This document shows positions 1 through 6,818 of a DNA stretch of 9,350 nucleotides, in pieces. Within the stretch, counting starts at the first letter, position 1, and every line of letters starts with the position of its first letter. Under the pieces are notes generated by a model. That model made no database searches. It was given only the letters and a program-made list of their open reading frames with translations, and was not told the origin of the DNA. This DNA comes from QHWK01 sp035315685 (lineage in GTDB: Bacteria > Acidobacteriota > Vicinamibacteria > Vicinamibacterales > CAVVIG01): positions 1 to 9,350 of the forward strand of contig DATFXR010000621.1 in the NCBI GenBank assembly GCA_035315685.1, given 5' to 3'. Position numbers and translations under genes: made by a program.

Positions 1-1104
1 ATCCGCCGCGTCGAGGGGCGACGTGAGTTCAAGCGCTTCATCGACTACGCGTACCAACGCAACGCCGCCGACCCGCACTGGGTGCCGCCGCTGCGGCTGG
101 CCGAACACGAGCGGTTGACGGCGGCGAAGAATCCTTTCTTCCAGCATGCGGACGTCGAACTGCTCCTGGCGTTCCGCTCTGATCGCATCGTCGGCCGCAT
201 CGCGGCGATCGACGACCGACTGCACAACCAGACGCACGGCGACAACGTCGCGATGTTCGGCTTCTTCGAAGCCGAGGACGGCGAGGCCGCCCACGCCGTG
301 CTCGATGCGGCCGAGCGGTGGGCGCGGGCGCGCGGGCGCGCTGCGATCCGGGGACCGATCAGCCCGTCGCTCAACGAGAGCGCGGGGCTGCTGGTTGACG
401 GGTTCGACTCCGATCCCGTGCTGATGATGCCGCACAACCCGCAGGAGTACGCGGCGCAGATCGAAGGCGCGGGGTATCGCAAGGTCAAGGATCTCTTCGC
501 CTGGATCTACGAGCTGCAGCAGGACACGCCGGCCGCGATCGCCAGACTGGCGAAGCGGCTCGGCGACAAACACGGCATCACCGTGCGGCAGCTGAACCTG
601 AAGGAGTTCACGAACGAAGTCGAACGGCTGCGACGCATCTACTCCGCCGCGTGGGAGCGCAACTGGGGATTCGTGCCGCCGACGCCGGCGGAATTCCGCC
701 GGCTTGCGACCGAACTGAAGCCGATTTTCGATCCGCGCGCCGCGGTGGTTGCCGAGGCCGGCGGTGAGGTGATCGCGTGTCTCGTCTCCGTGCCGGACAT
801 CAACCAGGCGCTGAAAGGTACCAATGGCCGGTTGCTGCCGCTCGGGCTTCCCCGGCTGCTGCTGCGCAACCGCTACATCACGCAGGTTCGGCTGCTGCTG
901 CTCGGTGTCGACGCCCGTTTCCGGCCGTTCGGCCTCTACCCGCTGCTCGTCTACGCGTGGCACCAGCAGCTCCGCGGCACGCAGTACGCGCGCGCCGAGT
1001 TCTCGTGGGTGCTCGAGGACAACCGCGACATCAATCAACCGGCGGAGATGGCAGGCGCCAGACGCTACAAGACCTACCGCATTTACGAAAAGACCCTCGC
1101 GTGA
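1..1104 (+). CDS. bcerS: Bacterial ceramide synthase (bCerS/YghO-type GNAT acyltransferase), 5' partial
   Basis: The reading frame is open from the first base to a TGA at 1102-1104, giving 367 residues with the true start lying upstream. The family is usually about 370-390 residues, so only a short N-terminus is missing. Diagnostic stretches, numbered from the first codon in the window, are PHWVPP (25-30), KNPFFQHAD (43-51), GFFE (87-90), RGPISPSLNESAGLLVDGF (117-135), MMPHNP (142-147) and the C-terminal EFSWVLEDNRDINQ (333-346) with YKTYRIYEK (356-364). These match proteins often labelled 'YghO-like' or 'GNAT family N-acetyltransferase'. In Caulobacter a member of this family was shown to be the bacterial ceramide synthase, which adds a second acyl chain to the amino group of the long-chain base in the cytoplasm. 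No signal peptide or membrane helix is visible in the part present. It overlaps cerR by four bases, and spt, acyl-ACP synthetase and ACP genes lie next door, which supports the ceramide role over a generic N-acetyltransferase. The acyl-chain donor and specificity cannot be read from the sequence. Confidence 0.85.
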   Translation: MRRVEGRREFKRFIDYAYQRNAADPHWVPPLRLAEHERLTAAKNPFFQHADVELLLAFRSDRIVGRIAAIDDRLHNQTHGDNVAMFGFFEAEDGEAAHAVLDAAERWARARGRAAIRGPISPSLNESAGLLVDGFDSDPVLMMPHNPQEYAAQIEGAGYRKVKDLFAWIYELQQDTPAAIARLAKRLGDKHGITVRQLNLKEFTNEVERLRRIYSAAWERNWGFVPPTPAEFRRLATELKPIFDPRAAVVAEAGGEVIACLVSVPDINQALKGTNGRLLPLGLPRLLLRNRYITQVRLLLLGVDARFRPFGLYPLLVYAWHQQLRGTQYARAEFSWVLEDNRDINQPAEMAGARRYKTYRIYEKTLA

Positions 1105-2009
1105 CGATCGGGGTCACCGGGGCGTCCGGTTTCATCGGACGAAACCTCGTCACGCACCTGACCTCGCGCGGCGATCAGGTCGTGCCGGTTCGTCGTCCGT
1201 ATGACGCACGCGGGCTCGGCGATGTATTCCACCGTGTCACCGCAGCAGTCCACCTCGCCGGACTCGTGAGTGCGGTCCGCGACGAGGATTTCATTGCAGC
1301 GAATGTCGACGCGACGCGCATCGTGGCAGAGGCCGCTCGTGATGCCGGCGTCAGGCTGATCCACATCTCGAGCCTCGCTGCCGCGGGGCCGGCACCAGTA
1401 TCGGCGCCCCGATCGGAAACGGATCCGCCACGTCCGATCACGGCCTATGGGCGCAGCAAGCTCGCGGGCGAGCGCGTGGTGCAGGACACCGAAGGACTGC
1501 GATGGATCGTGCTGCGGCCGGGAGTCGTCTATGGACCCGGCGACCGCGCGATGCTGCCGCTGTTTCGCATGGCACAGCGCGGCGCGCTGCCGCTGGTCGG
1601 GCGCGCAGGCGCGGCTTACACGATGATTCACGTCGCCGACGTCGTCCGTGCGATTGCGGCCGCGGTCGATGCGCAGTTAACAGGCGACACGATCTTCGTC
1701 GGTCATCCATCGCCAGTCACGCCGCGGGCGATCGTCGACGGCATCCGCGCCGTCGTCGCCCCGCACGCCAGCGTCGTCACGGTGCCGATGGCGTTGACGA
1801 GAGTCGCCGCGTGGTGCGGTCAGGCGGCGCAGGGCGTCCTCAGGCGGCCTGTCCTGATCAATGACTCGCGGTATCGCGAACTGGATGCGGAAGGATTCGT
1901 CTGTCGCGTCGATCGCCTGCGCGAGCGTCTCGGCGTCGTCGCGGAAATCGGTTTGGTCGAGGGCCTCCGGCAGACCGGCGAGTGGTACCGGCGGGAGGGA
2001 TGGCTGTGA
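1101..2009 (+). CDS. cerR: Ceramide reductase CerR (NAD-dependent epimerase/dehydratase, extended SDR)
   Basis: Predicted to reduce the 3-keto group of the acylated (or free) long-chain base, the last step of bacterial ceramide synthesis. It is 302 residues from a GTG at 1101. That start forms a GTGA overlap with the bCerS stop and puts the first beta-strand of the Rossmann fold at residue 2, as is normal for the family. Visible motifs are the dinucleotide loop TGASGFIG (6-13), HLAG (51-54), the catalytic serine in HISS (88-91), the YGRSK catalytic pair Y116/K120, LRPGVVYGPGD (138-148) and a C-terminal EWYRREGWL (294-302). The frame is open further upstream, but that part is antisense-like shadow of bcerS and has no protein signature. 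No Shine-Dalgarno sequence precedes the GTG, so translation is probably coupled to bcerS. No signal peptide or transmembrane segment is visible, which is notable because Caulobacter CerR has been reported as periplasmic. By sequence alone it could be any sugar-nucleotide epimerase-like SDR. The context makes CerR the best call. Confidence 0.82.
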   Translation: MTIGVTGASGFIGRNLVTHLTSRGDQVVPVRRPYDARGLGDVFHRVTAAVHLAGLVSAVRDEDFIAANVDATRIVAEAARDAGVRLIHISSLAAAGPAPVSAPRSETDPPRPITAYGRSKLAGERVVQDTEGLRWIVLRPGVVYGPGDRAMLPLFRMAQRGALPLVGRAGAAYTMIHVADVVRAIAAAVDAQLTGDTIFVGHPSPVTPRAIVDGIRAVVAPHASVVTVPMALTRVAAWCGQAAQGVLRRPVLINDSRYRELDAEGFVCRVDRLRERLGVVAEIGLVEGLRQTGEWYRREGWL

Positions 2010-2020
2010 TCGTCGACCAC

Positions 2021-2040
2021 GGTCCGGCTGAAGCCGGACC
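2021..2040. terminator. Perfect GC-rich hairpin between convergent operons
   Basis: GGTCCGGC-TGAA-GCCGGACC forms an eight-base-pair perfect stem with a four-base loop (nine pairs if the loop is counted as GA). It begins 11 bases after the cerR stop. No T-run follows on either strand, so it is not a canonical intrinsic terminator. It may act as a bidirectional transcription stop or mRNA 3'-end stabiliser. It also resembles a REP-like dispersed palindrome. Confidence 0.45.
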
Positions 2041-2075
2041 CTACGTCTGAGCACGTCCAGCATCAAGCGGCGGTA

Positions 2076-2121
2076 GTGTCCGCCTTCAGGAAGTGGCGCG
2101 GGTGTCCGCCTTTGCGCGGAC
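2076..2121. repeat. Short direct repeat with second hairpin (REP-like)
   Basis: The 11-mer GTGTCCGCCTT occurs at 2076-2086 and again at 2102-2112, a 26-base period. The second copy forms a hairpin, GTCCGC (2104-2109) pairing with GCGGAC (2116-2121) around a six-base loop. It lies just 8 bases past the spt stop codon, so it could also serve as the 3' end of the spt transcript. Like the 2021-2040 hairpin, it lacks a T-tract. These look like remnants of a dispersed intergenic repeat family. Copy number in the genome is unknown. Confidence 0.4.
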
Positions 2122-2129
2122 CGTGATCA

Positions 2130-3335
2130 TCAGGACAATGCGACGCGCGTGACGTCGAGCGCGGCGCCGACGCGGCCGAGGATGTCGAGCGCGCGGGCGA
2201 GATGTTCGGGCGTATGCGCCGCCGAACAGCTTGCGCGGAGCACGCATTGATCGACCGGACAGCCTGGCGGGACGATCAGGTTGACGTAGAGTCCTTCGGA
2301 CAGGAGTCGCTGCCAGAGCGCGATCGTGCGCTCCTCGTCGCCGGTGAAAATCGGGACAATCGGCGATTCGGTCTCGCCGATGGCGTAGCCCAGCTCGCGG
2401 AGGCCACGCCGCAGGCGATGCACGTTCGCCCACAGCTGTTCGCGCAGCTCCGGATGCGAGCGAACCACGTTCACGGCAGCGCTCACGCTGGCGATGTTCG
2501 ACGGCGATCCCGACGCGGTGAAGACGTAGGCGCGCGCGAGAAAGTGCAGCGCGCGGAGTTCCGAGTGGTCCGAAACGCAGACACCGCCGATCCCGGCCAG
2601 CGACTTCGAGAACGTGCCGACGACGAAGTCCACCTCGTCGAGCACGCCTTGATCCTCGGCGCAGCCGAGCCCCTTGCGGCCGTAAGTGCCGAGCGAGTGC
2701 GCCTCGTCGACGAGCAGATATGCGCCATGCGCGCGGCAGACATCAACGATGGCGCGCAGCGGCGCGACGTCGCCGCGGATCGAGTAGAGCCCTTCGACGA
2801 CGACCAGCCGGTTTCGCTCCTGTGACGGCAGACGCTCGAGTTTCCGGCGCAGGCTGTCGGCCGAGTTGTGACGGAAGCCGATGACCTGCGCAGCGGTCTG
2901 TCGCGTCGCGTCGTAGATGCTCGCGTGGCTGTCGCTGTCGATCAGGATGACATCGCCGGGGCCGCACAGCCCGCCAATGAGCGACAGGTTGGCCTGGTAC
3001 CCGGTGCTGAAAATGAGCGCGTAGCGTTTGCCGAACCAGTCGCAGAACTGCCGTTCGAGGGCGTCGTGCAGCGACAGCGTGCCATTCGCGGTCCTCGACC
3101 CGGTCGTCCCGGTGCCGTATTCGACGACAGCCTGGCGCGCCGCCTCGACCACGTCGGGATGCAGCGTCAACCCGAGGTAGTTGTTCGACCCGAACATCAG
3201 CGTCGGGCGCCCGCGCACGACGACTTCGCATGGACCGAGCACGCGTTCGATGACGGTGAGGCCGGGCAACGGTGATCCGTCGGGGAACGTCGCGGCGCGC
3301 TGCTCGATTGCGCGAAGTTTGTCGAGGAGATCCAT
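2130..3335 (-). CDS. spt: Serine palmitoyltransferase (alpha-oxoamine synthase family)
   Basis: Predicted PLP-dependent condensation of L-serine with an acyl thioester, here probably acyl-ACP, giving 3-ketosphinganine, the committed step of sphingolipid synthesis. From the ATG at 3335 it is 401 residues, a normal length for bacterial Spt. Family residues are present: MFGSNNYLGL (47-56), GTGTTGSRTANG (74-85), the cofactor-stacking His in DSDSHASIYD (133-142, H137), VDEAHSLG (209-216, with D210 and H213), the PLP lysine in GTFSKSLAGIGG (240-251, K244), and VLRASCSAAHT (365-375) with the substrate-binding R367. An in-frame GTG at 3383 would add 16 residues overlapping the upstream gene. The ATG is preferred because it lies 20 bases past the ligase stop and matches the family N-terminus, with a weak AAGG upstream. 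The paralogues BioF (8-amino-7-oxononanoate synthase) and Kbl share all catalytic residues. SDSHASIYD and the adjacent ACP, ligase, CerR and bCerS genes favour Spt, and no biotin gene is present. Confidence 0.85.
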   Translation of the reverse strand: MDLLDKLRAIEQRAATFPDGSPLPGLTVIERVLGPCEVVVRGRPTLMFGSNNYLGLTLHPDVVEAARQAVVEYGTGTTGSRTANGTLSLHDALERQFCDWFGKRYALIFSTGYQANLSLIGGLCGPGDVILIDSDSHASIYDATRQTAAQVIGFRHNSADSLRRKLERLPSQERNRLVVVEGLYSIRGDVAPLRAIVDVCRAHGAYLLVDEAHSLGTYGRKGLGCAEDQGVLDEVDFVVGTFSKSLAGIGGVCVSDHSELRALHFLARAYVFTASGSPSNIASVSAAVNVVRSHPELREQLWANVHRLRRGLRELGYAIGETESPIVPIFTGDEERTIALWQRLLSEGLYVNLIVPPGCPVDQCVLRASCSAAHTPEHLARALDILGRVGAALDVTRVALS

Positions 3336-3355
3336 GCGGCTGTGAACCTTCGGGC

Positions 3356-5023
3356 TCAGGCCCTCGTCCCTTCGACCGACCACTCGCCACGCACGTAGCG
3401 CTCTTTGGTCGCCGCGCGCTGCACCTTTCCGCTGGTCGTCCGCCCGACCGTTCCGCTCGGAACGACCGCGACTTCGTCGACGTACAGGCCGAAGAGATCG
3501 CCGATCCGCTTGCGAATCTCCTCGACGAGCAGCCCGCTCGCCACCGTGCCACCCGCCTCGGCGACGATGACGACGCGATCGGCGCCATCGCTCTCGACAC
3601 CGAAGGCCACCACGCGTCCGCGGCGGACGCCGCTGACGTCGTCAACGGCCCATTCGAGATCCTGTGGGTGGTACTTGCGGCCGTGCACGATGATCAGATC
3701 TCTCACGCGGCCGCAAACGAACAGTTCGCCGCGGGACAGATAGCCCAGATCGCCCGTGCGCAGCCAGCCGTCGCGGATCACTTCGTCCGTCAGCGCCCCC
3801 TGCTTATAGTAGCCCACCATCACCGACGGGCCGGCGAGGCGGATTTCACCAACGTGGCGTTCCGGGAGCGCTGTGCCATGCTCGTCGGCGACGACGAGCT
3901 GGTGTCCGGGCAACACCGATCCGCAACTGACGAGCGCTGTCGACGGGCCGCCGCTGTCGTCGGCGTCCACCGCGACGCGTCGATCGGCGAGCTCGTTGGC
4001 CGCGACGCATTCGATCCGTACGCCGCGGTCGCGCGGCGGAAATGTGGCGGCGAGGACATGCTCGGCGAGCCCGTAGCATGGAAGAAAGCTCGTGCTCCGA
4101 AACCCCACCGGGGCGAATTTTTCAGCAAAGGCCGCGAGCGCGGCGGGATGGACCGGCTCGGCGCCGCATCCGGCGACACGCCAACTCGACAGGTCGAGAC
4201 CCGCCAGATCCTTTACGCGGCGGACGCACAGGTCGTAGGCGAAGCTCGGCGCGAAGCTGATCGTGCCGCGGTGGCGTGTGACGGCACGCAGCCATTCGGC
4301 CGGGCGCTTGACGAACGTCTGCGGCGTGAGCAGCACACACGACCGTCGCGTGTAGAGCGCGCCGAGCACCATCCCGACGAGACCCATGTCGTGGTTGAGC
4401 GGCAACCAGCTGACGGCGACATCGTCAGCGTCGACGGCGACGCCGGACGGCCCCGCGAACGCGTCGATGTTCGCGGCCAGGTTCGCGTGGGTGAGCGCGA
4501 CGCCCTTGGGCATCGATGTCGAGCCCGAGGTGTATTGCACGAACGCGATGTCGCCGGGCGACGGCGCATCGTTCGGCTCATCGGGCGCGGCGTCGAGATC
4601 TTCGCGGCACAATACGAGCGACAGGTGCGGGCACATCGCGCGCGCGTCCGCAAACGCTGCCGCCAGCGTGCGCGTCGTCACCACGGCCCGCGCCTCGGCC
4701 GCGTTCAGAATCCCGGCGGTGAGCTCGATGTAGCGCGGCAGATCGGCGGCGGTCGCCGGCGGGTACACCGACGCCGGCAGCAGGCGCGCAATCGACGCGC
4801 CGAACAGCGCGGTCAGGAACTGCTCGCCGTCGGGAAGGACCAGCGCCGCGAGATCACCGCGGCGCAGCCCGGCGTCCTTCAGTGCGCGCGCGACCTGCAG
4901 CGACCGACGGCGGATCTCCTCGTACGACACCGACGTCTCCGCGGTGCCCGACTGGAAGGAGAAACCTGAGTCGCTCTCTGCTGCGTCGTCGAGCGCCTCA
5001 GGAAGCGTCCGCGGCGTCACCAT
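3356..5023 (-). CDS. aasR: Acyl-ACP synthetase / fatty-acyl-AMP ligase (ANL superfamily)
   Basis: Predicted to activate a free fatty acid with ATP to acyl-AMP and load it on the phosphopantetheine arm of the ACP encoded just upstream, supplying Spt. With the ATG at 5023 it is 555 residues. Motifs are the P-loop QYTSGSTSMPKG (163-174), the FAAL-like WLPLNHDMGLVG (206-217), CYGLAEHVLA (316-325), GWLRTGDLGYL (419-429), the hinge region GRVRDLIIVHGRKYHPQDLE (438-457) and the adenylation lysine in GRTTSGKVQR (527-536, K533). The HDMG and GRKYHPQD signatures are those of FAALs that transfer to carrier proteins rather than CoA. The start region reads GTGATG on the coding strand. A GTG at 5026 overlaps the ACP stop by four bases and the ATG at 5023 overlaps it by one. 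Either way, translation should be coupled to the ACP gene. Caulobacter carries an acyl-ACP synthetase at the equivalent place in its ceramide cluster. Chain-length preference cannot be inferred. Confidence 0.83.
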   Translation of the reverse strand: MVTPRTLPEALDDAAESDSGFSFQSGTAETSVSYEEIRRRSLQVARALKDAGLRRGDLAALVLPDGEQFLTALFGASIARLLPASVYPPATAADLPRYIELTAGILNAAEARAVVTTRTLAAAFADARAMCPHLSLVLCREDLDAAPDEPNDAPSPGDIAFVQYTSGSTSMPKGVALTHANLAANIDAFAGPSGVAVDADDVAVSWLPLNHDMGLVGMVLGALYTRRSCVLLTPQTFVKRPAEWLRAVTRHRGTISFAPSFAYDLCVRRVKDLAGLDLSSWRVAGCGAEPVHPAALAAFAEKFAPVGFRSTSFLPCYGLAEHVLAATFPPRDRGVRIECVAANELADRRVAVDADDSGGPSTALVSCGSVLPGHQLVVADEHGTALPERHVGEIRLAGPSVMVGYYKQGALTDEVIRDGWLRTGDLGYLSRGELFVCGRVRDLIIVHGRKYHPQDLEWAVDDVSGVRRGRVVAFGVESDGADRVVIVAEAGGTVASGLLVEEIRKRIGDLFGLYVDEVAVVPSGTVGRTTSGKVQRAATKERYVRGEWSVEGTRA

Positions 5024-5286
5024 CACGCGTTCGGCCGCGCGGCAACGAGGCTGGCCACCTGCGCCACCACCTGGCCGACGGTTCGCGTGGTCGGGACGTC
5101 GTTCAGCGGAATGGAAATGTCGAAGCGATCTTCGAGCTCGGCGATCACTTCGAGCACTTGAAGCGAATCGAAGCCCAGATCGGCGACGAGATCGCTGGCG
5201 AGTGCCGGTTCGATGGGCCGCCGGCTGACGTTTTTCAGCACGTCGATCACCCCTTCTTCGACAGGGACGGAGGCAGGCTGCGGCAT
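5023..5286 (-). CDS. acpR: Acyl carrier protein dedicated to sphingolipid synthesis
   Basis: An 87-residue phosphopantetheine-binding protein and the first gene of the probable acp-ligase-spt operon. The prosthetic-group site is DLGFDSLQVLE (36-46) with S41 as the attachment serine, followed by the acidic helix II segment IAELEDRFDI (48-57) expected to dock partner enzymes. Length and layout are those of a free-standing type II ACP. The N-terminal ten residues are proline-rich and probably disordered. It starts at ATG 5286, 65 bases after the stop of the FAD oxidoreductase gene. Its stop codon is shared with the start of the ligase gene (GTGATG). Specialised ACPs of this kind feed Spt in Caulobacter and other proteobacteria. 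Here the adjacent ligase and spt suggest the same role rather than general fatty-acid synthesis, since no fab genes are nearby. Confidence 0.85.
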   Translation of the reverse strand: MPQPASVPVEEGVIDVLKNVSRRPIEPALASDLVADLGFDSLQVLEVIAELEDRFDISIPLNDVPTTRTVGQVVAQVASLVAARPNA

Positions 5287-5299
5287 CTCGCGGCGCGTA

Positions 5300-5332
5300 A
5301 GAATAGCATCAGCCGGTGAGGAAACGATAATG
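5300..5332 (-). promoter_or_regulatory. Candidate promoter of the acp-ligase-spt operon
   Basis: On the - strand, TGCTATTCT (extended -10 form TGnTATTCT, hexamer at 5305-5300) stands 13 bases before the ACP ATG. A second AT-rich candidate, CATTATCG (5332-5325), lies 38 bases before it and is identical to the octamer just upstream of the FAD oxidoreductase start. No convincing -35 hexamer was found for either, and no clear Shine-Dalgarno sequence precedes the ATG. Reading the operon from here would make it independent of the upstream oxidoreductase gene. Confidence 0.35.
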
Positions 5333-5358
5333 AATTAGGGATTCGCGATTCCTAATTC
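5332..5358. terminator. Inverted repeat over the stop codon of the FAD oxidoreductase gene
   Basis: GAATTAGG (5332-5339) pairs perfectly with CCTAATTC (5351-5358), and the stem continues inward with a G-T pair and two A-T pairs around a short loop. It is markedly AT-rich against its surroundings. The TAG stop of the upstream gene (5354-5352) lies inside the stem, and on the - strand the downstream flank reads ATTATCGTTT. It is a plausible weak terminator or attenuator between the oxidoreductase and the ACP operon. It could also be a degenerate dispersed repeat. Confidence 0.4.
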
Positions 5359-6818
5359 CTCACCCGCTGCGGCACGAGTGGCTGAGAACTCGCCAGCGCG
5401 CGCGCATCCGCTTCTTCGTGATACGCCTCGTCCGCATTGACCGCCCACAGATCGTGGCGCTCGCCGAACAGATTCTGTACGGCGAGTCGCGCGGTCAGCA
5501 TCGAGTGATCCTGGTTGTTGTACTTGTGCATGCCATTGCGGCCGACGAGCTGCAGGTTCGAGAACCGTTCCAGCCAGCGGCGCACGTCCGAGAGGGCCTC
5601 GCGATAGCCGTCGTCGTAGACCGGATAGGCCTTGTGCACGCGCATCACTGTCGCGTCGACGACGCAGTCGGACGCGACCAGGCCGATGGCTGCAATCTCG
5701 CGCGTCGCGAGCGCGATCAGACGGGCGTCGTCCATCGTCCACAGATCGTCGCCGCGCGAGCAGAAATACTCCAGGCCCAGACACGTGTACCGCGCATCCG
5801 GCACCATGTCAGGACTCCAGTTCTTGAAGTTCTGCACGCGGCCGACCCGCACCGAGGGATCGTGCACGTAGATCCAGTTGTCGGGAAACACGGCCGGCTG
5901 ATCGACAATCAGCGCGACGGTCAGGAAGTCGCGGTACTTCAGGCGACAACCGGCGTCCCGCACGGTAGGTGGCGCAGCCGGCGTCATGCTGCGCACCAGA
6001 TGCCGTACCGGCATCGTCGAGATCACGTGCGATGCCAGCTGGACGCGTCGGTTGCCGTTGGTTCCGACGACGACGGCGGTCACCCGCGCGCCGTCGTGCT
6101 GAACTTCGACAATCGGCGCGTCGAGCGTCACCCGGCCACCGCACGACTCGATGCGGTCGCGGCAGGTCTCCCACATCATTCCCGGACCGAGCCGGGGATA
6201 CTCGAACTCGTGCACCAGCGTCTTGATCTGCCCGTTGCCGTTCGAGCGGAACATGCTGCGAACCGCGGTCCACAGCGACAATCCTTTGATCCGCTGCGCC
6301 GCCCACTCCGCGGCGATCTGCCCGCACGGAATGCCCCACACCTTCTCGGTGTAGCTCTTGAAGAACATGTCAAACAGCCGCCGGCCGAACCGGTTGCAAA
6401 TCCAGTCCTCGAAGCTGCGCTCCGGCTCGATCGGCTGCGCTCGCGCGCGAAGGTAGCTGGCCATGACGGCCGCGCTCGTGAGCGGACCGAGATTCGCGAG
6501 CACGTTGGCCGCCTTCAGCGGATAGTCGAAGAAGCGGCCGCCATAGTAAATGCGTGAGAGGCGCGGCCGCCGCAGCAGATCGTCGCCGAGCAGCTCGTGC
6601 CACAGCTCGCGCACGCTGGCGACTTTCGTAAAGAAACGATGGCCGCCGATGTCGAAGCGGAAGCCTTTGTAGACGACGGTCTTTGCCAGGCCGCCGACTT
6701 GCGTGTCGCGATCGAAGACGATCGTGGGAACGCCACGGCGGGTGAGGTCGTACGCCGCGGTGAGCCCGGCCGGCCCTGCACCGATGACGACGACCGGTTC
6801 CGCCGCTGTGACGGACAT
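5352..6818 (-). CDS. FAD-dependent oxidoreductase (amine-oxidase/protoporphyrinogen-oxidase-like, UGM-like superfamily)
   Basis: A 488-residue flavoprotein; its substrate is not known to me. From the ATG at 6818 the N-terminus is a classical FAD Rossmann loop, VVVIGAGPAGLTAAYDL (9-25), followed by the second glycine pair VGGLAKT (41-47). It continues with the family signature DIGGHRFFTK (56-65), FDYPLKAANVL (97-107), SFEDWICNRFGRRLF (135-149), YTEKVWGIPC (156-165) and, near the end, LVGRNGMHKYNNQDHSMLTA (424-443). Such proteins are annotated as COG1232-type 'protoporphyrinogen oxidase', amine oxidoreductase or UDP-galactopyranose-mutase-like and often sit in glycan or lipid loci. A true heme-pathway HemG/HemY role is unlikely, since the signature differs and no heme genes are present. 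The frame stays open for 116 more codons upstream, but that part is antisense to the TPR-peptidase gene and starts before the FAD loop, so it is not coding. Its position upstream of acp-ligase-spt on the same strand allows a link to sphingolipid tailoring, which is inference only. Confidence 0.8.
   Translation of the reverse strand: MSVTAAEPVVVIGAGPAGLTAAYDLTRRGVPTIVFDRDTQVGGLAKTVVYKGFRFDIGGHRFFTKVASVRELWHELLGDDLLRRPRLSRIYYGGRFFDYPLKAANVLANLGPLTSAAVMASYLRARAQPIEPERSFEDWICNRFGRRLFDMFFKSYTEKVWGIPCGQIAAEWAAQRIKGLSLWTAVRSMFRSNGNGQIKTLVHEFEYPRLGPGMMWETCRDRIESCGGRVTLDAPIVEVQHDGARVTAVVVGTNGNRRVQLASHVISTMPVRHLVRSMTPAAPPTVRDAGCRLKYRDFLTVALIVDQPAVFPDNWIYVHDPSVRVGRVQNFKNWSPDMVPDARYTCLGLEYFCSRGDDLWTMDDARLIALATREIAAIGLVASDCVVDATVMRVHKAYPVYDDGYREALSDVRRWLERFSNLQLVGRNGMHKYNNQDHSMLTARLAVQNLFGERHDLWAVNADEAYHEEADARALASSQPLVPQRVRN

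Noticed and set aside
777..1100. Upstream extension of the cerR frame inside bcerS
   Set aside because: Arg/Ala/Pro-rich out-of-frame shadow of the conserved bCerS sequence; the Rossmann strand begins at 1101.
1..1104. Transcription-regulator label sometimes attached to YghO homologues
   Set aside because: No helix-turn-helix is visible. The conserved regions match the acyltransferase family with shown ceramide synthase activity, and the context agrees.
2130..3335. BioF or Kbl identity for the PLP enzyme
   Set aside because: Catalytic residues are shared, so this is not excluded by motif alone. The ACP, acyl-ACP synthetase, CerR and bCerS neighbours and the absence of biotin or threonine genes favour Spt.
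3272..4969. A 565-codon + strand open frame opposite the ligase gene
   Set aside because: It is the antisense of a clearly conserved ANL ligase. The translation is Arg/Asp/His-rich and has no family motif, as expected for an antisense frame in GC-rich DNA.
5418..6557. A 379-codon + strand open frame opposite the FAD oxidoreductase
   Set aside because: Antisense shadow; the - strand frame has FAD-binding and family motifs along its length.
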